Assembly: GCF_019976975.1 (NCBI RefSeq)
Contig: NZ_AP024630.1
Location: forward strand, 3,348,001-3,412,000
Origin: Arthrobacter sp. NtRootA1
GTDB lineage: Bacteria; Actinomycetota; Actinomycetes; Actinomycetales; Micrococcaceae
Length of the DNA: 64,000 bases
Reading direction: 5' to 3'
In this document: positions 62,792 to 64,000 of the stretch, piece by piece
How positions within the stretch are numbered: the stretch's first letter is position 1
Layout: every line of letters starts with the position of its first letter
The notes under the pieces: generated by a model
What the model was told of the DNA's origin: nothing
Seen by the model: only the letters and a program-made list of their open reading frames with translations
Databases searched by the model: none
Translations under genes and position numbers: made by a program

Positions 62792-63038
62792 TCACGCATC
62801 ATCGAGTTGCATCCGCAGCCACCGGACCTCTGCCTCCGCCGCGGCGAGTCGAGCCTCGATCGACTTCCGATCACGGTCCGGCGACGAGGCCGGAGCCGGA
62901 GGCGTTTTCGAAATGAGCCAGCCGATCCGCTGATAGCCGCTGATTCGCCGCACCTGCTTACACCTGAAGCAGTCTCTCTAGGGTCCGGGGCGGGCCCAGC
63001 TCAGATCGATCACCTTCCGGATTTGGTCTCACTCAAAC
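62792..63038 (-). pseudogene. Decayed partial copy of the 56863-57777 gene
   Basis: The plus-strand sequence 62832-63038 aligns with 56900-57112, with a 30-bp identical block (starting GCCTCCGCCGCGGCGAGTCG) and GAGCCAGCCGATCCGCTGATAG in both. The translated tail IEARLAAAEAEVRWLRMQLDDA and RDCFRCKQVRRISGYQRIGWL matches the intact gene, but a TAG replaces a Glu codon before RDCF and the N-terminal two-thirds is missing. Confidence 0.7.
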
Positions 63039-63078
63039 TCGCCACTGTCCGGGATGCAGGCCAACAGAACCCAGACGG

Positions 63079-63264
63079 ATGAAAACGGCCATGAGCGACA
63101 GTCCGGACTATTACCCGGCAGGACCGCATGACGAGCTGTGGGATAAGGCATGGAAGCCCTTGTTCGGACAATCACATCGCTCAGCCAGGCACCTCAGGCT
63201 TCGGCAGCCTCACAGCTGGCGTTGCCTTCGAGGGGATCCGCATCTGACCTCATGCTGGTCTTAG
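63079..63264 (+). CDS. Possible small ORF or gene fragment (61 aa)
   Basis: MSDSPDYYPAGPHDELWDKAWKPLFG at the start looks like a true N-terminus (ATG 63079 or 63091), but from about residue 32 the composition becomes Arg/Ser/His-rich like a shifted frame. It overlaps the next gene's 3' end by 15 bases on the other strand. Likely a frameshifted remnant. Confidence 0.3.
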   Translation: MKTAMSDSPDYYPAGPHDELWDKAWKPLFGQSHRSARHLRLRQPHSWRCLRGDPHLTSCWS

Positions 63265-64000
63265 GGCCCGCCCCTTGCTCCGCTTCAGCCAGCACGCGAC
63301 GCCCAGCTCGGCTGCCTTCTCCTGGTCCGTGCATACTCCGGCGGCGGTGAACGCGGTGGCCGGGACACTGTCTGCGGTCGGTTCCGGGACTTCACGCAGG
63401 AGCCACCCCGTGTGACGGCCCGTGTCGAGGCTAAAACGCTCGGTGAACGGCATCCGTTCCATGTGCGTATGCCGCGGCTCGGCCAGCAACCATTTCTTCT
63501 TCTGGTTCGCAGTCGTTTGGGCTCCCCCGTCGTGAATGATCCTCCCGGCCATCGCAGCTGCCTGAGTGAGGTCCTGGTGGCCCCAGAAGACCATGGCAAG
63601 CTGATCAGGGTCCTCATGAGTGGGTATTCCCCCGGACAGTGCGGGGGAAGCGAAATGCCATTTGCTGCCTTGGATAAAGTCCAACGGTGTTGGTCGGAGA
63701 CCACCGTCAATGCCGGTCTGCCGTGCCGCTTCCTCCACTATTCGCGCCAAGGTTTCGATGCCGGAGATCGTGGCGGACAGATCCAGCCACTCGAAAGGCC
63801 GCTCCTCCCAATAATCATCGACTGCCCAATACCATCGCTGTTCGCGGCGATCAGAAGGGGACGGACCTTTCGGGTGTTCTGCAGGCCAGACACCGACGCG
63901 GCTTCCAACCTTCTTTGTCGCCACCAGATCGGTGGCCTCCAACTGGTCCACCATCCTAATGACCCCTTTGGTGTCCCTGTCTGTGACCACTCCCGTCAGG
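63250..64000 (-). CDS. Hypothetical protein with winged-helix-like N-terminus (5' end outside window)
   Basis: The frame is open to the window end, so the gene continues upstream; a GTG at 63990 or ATG 63954 may not be the true start. TKGVIRMVDQLEATDLVATKKVGSRVGVW looks like the recognition helix and wing of a MarR-type or replication-type winged helix. The remaining 190 residues are mixed alpha/beta (WYWAVDDYWEERPFEWLDLSATISGIETLARIVEE). Family unknown. Confidence 0.55.
   Translation of the reverse strand, partial: LTGVVTDRDTKGVIRMVDQLEATDLVATKKVGSRVGVWPAEHPKGPSPSDRREQRWYWAVDDYWEERPFEWLDLSATISGIETLARIVEEAARQTGIDGGLRPTPLDFIQGSKWHFASPALSGGIPTHEDPDQLAMVFWGHQDLTQAAAMAGRIIHDGGAQTTANQKKKWLLAEPRHTHMERMPFTERFSLDTGRHTGWLLREVPEPTADSVPATAFTAAGVCTDQEKAAELGVACWLKRSKGRALRPA

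Overview
The window reads as a large accessory replicon or integrative element from a high-GC actinobacterium, most plausibly a Micrococcales/Arthrobacter-like host. This rests on the GC-rich codons, actinobacterial families (DUF4193, DUF6308-like, a CU044_5270-like protein paired with an ECF sigma factor) and a conjugation module without a Gram-negative outer-membrane part. No ribosomal, central-metabolic, rep or par gene is visible, and no relaxase or coupling protein lies inside the window.

Layout. (1) 1-2.7 kb: plus-strand genes including a PDZ-bearing site-2 protease. (2) 2.8-13.3 kb: a minus-strand run of about 20 small genes. Many share nearly the same Shine-Dalgarno/start leader (AGGAG-AACCGCC-ATG), and the run is punctuated by hairpins and by a family of covarying 17-bp palindromes. 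Recognisable members are a RelA/SpoT-type HD hydrolase, a nucleotidyltransferase-fold protein, a lipoprotein thermonuclease, SSB and a protein with homing-endonuclease-associated repeats. A chimeric tRNA-like sequence sits at 8.45-8.60 kb. (3) 13.6-18 kb: a lipoprotein, then an inserted segment with a nuclease-like gene and hypotheticals. (4) 18.1-32.1 kb: the transfer block, with a ribbon-helix-helix accessory gene and coupled partner, an inserted PIN-domain gene, a type IA topoisomerase with C-terminal repeats, a two-TM transfer protein, a VirB4-like protein that has lost its P-loop, and a TrbL/VirB6-like polytopic protein with a long Pro/Ala/Gly tail. (5) 32-37 kb: small plasmid genes and a large serine recombinase carrying two C2H2-like fingers. 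(6) 37-64 kb: a defence-rich region with a helicase IV-like enzyme, a truncated TIR and a truncated ung, a four-gene HTH / PIN-kinase-zinc-ribbon / VWA / PP2C operon, a second uracil-DNA-glycosylase-fold gene, a 1053-aa Mrr-like nuclease-solenoid protein, a NERD protein, HEPN and AbiV genes, an ECF sigma/partner pair, a DUF4238 gene and several decayed fragments.

The most exciting candidate is the 44.6-48.9 kb operon. It looks like a TerY-P phosphorylation triad (kinase, VWA, PP2C) whose kinase is fused to a PIN ribonuclease-like domain, and it is led by an antitoxin-like HTH gene with three CAGTTA direct repeats at two-helical-turn spacing in its promoter. I read it as a toxin-antitoxin head grafted onto a phospho-signalling defence or stress module.

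The plus-strand genes of the transfer block and its neighbours share AT-rich promoter islands containing ATTCGA and GATAGA(G/C)T-like elements, which suggests one regulon covering the protease, lipoprotein, relaxosome accessory, topoisomerase and transfer genes. All functional calls come from reading motifs by eye; no database search was possible.
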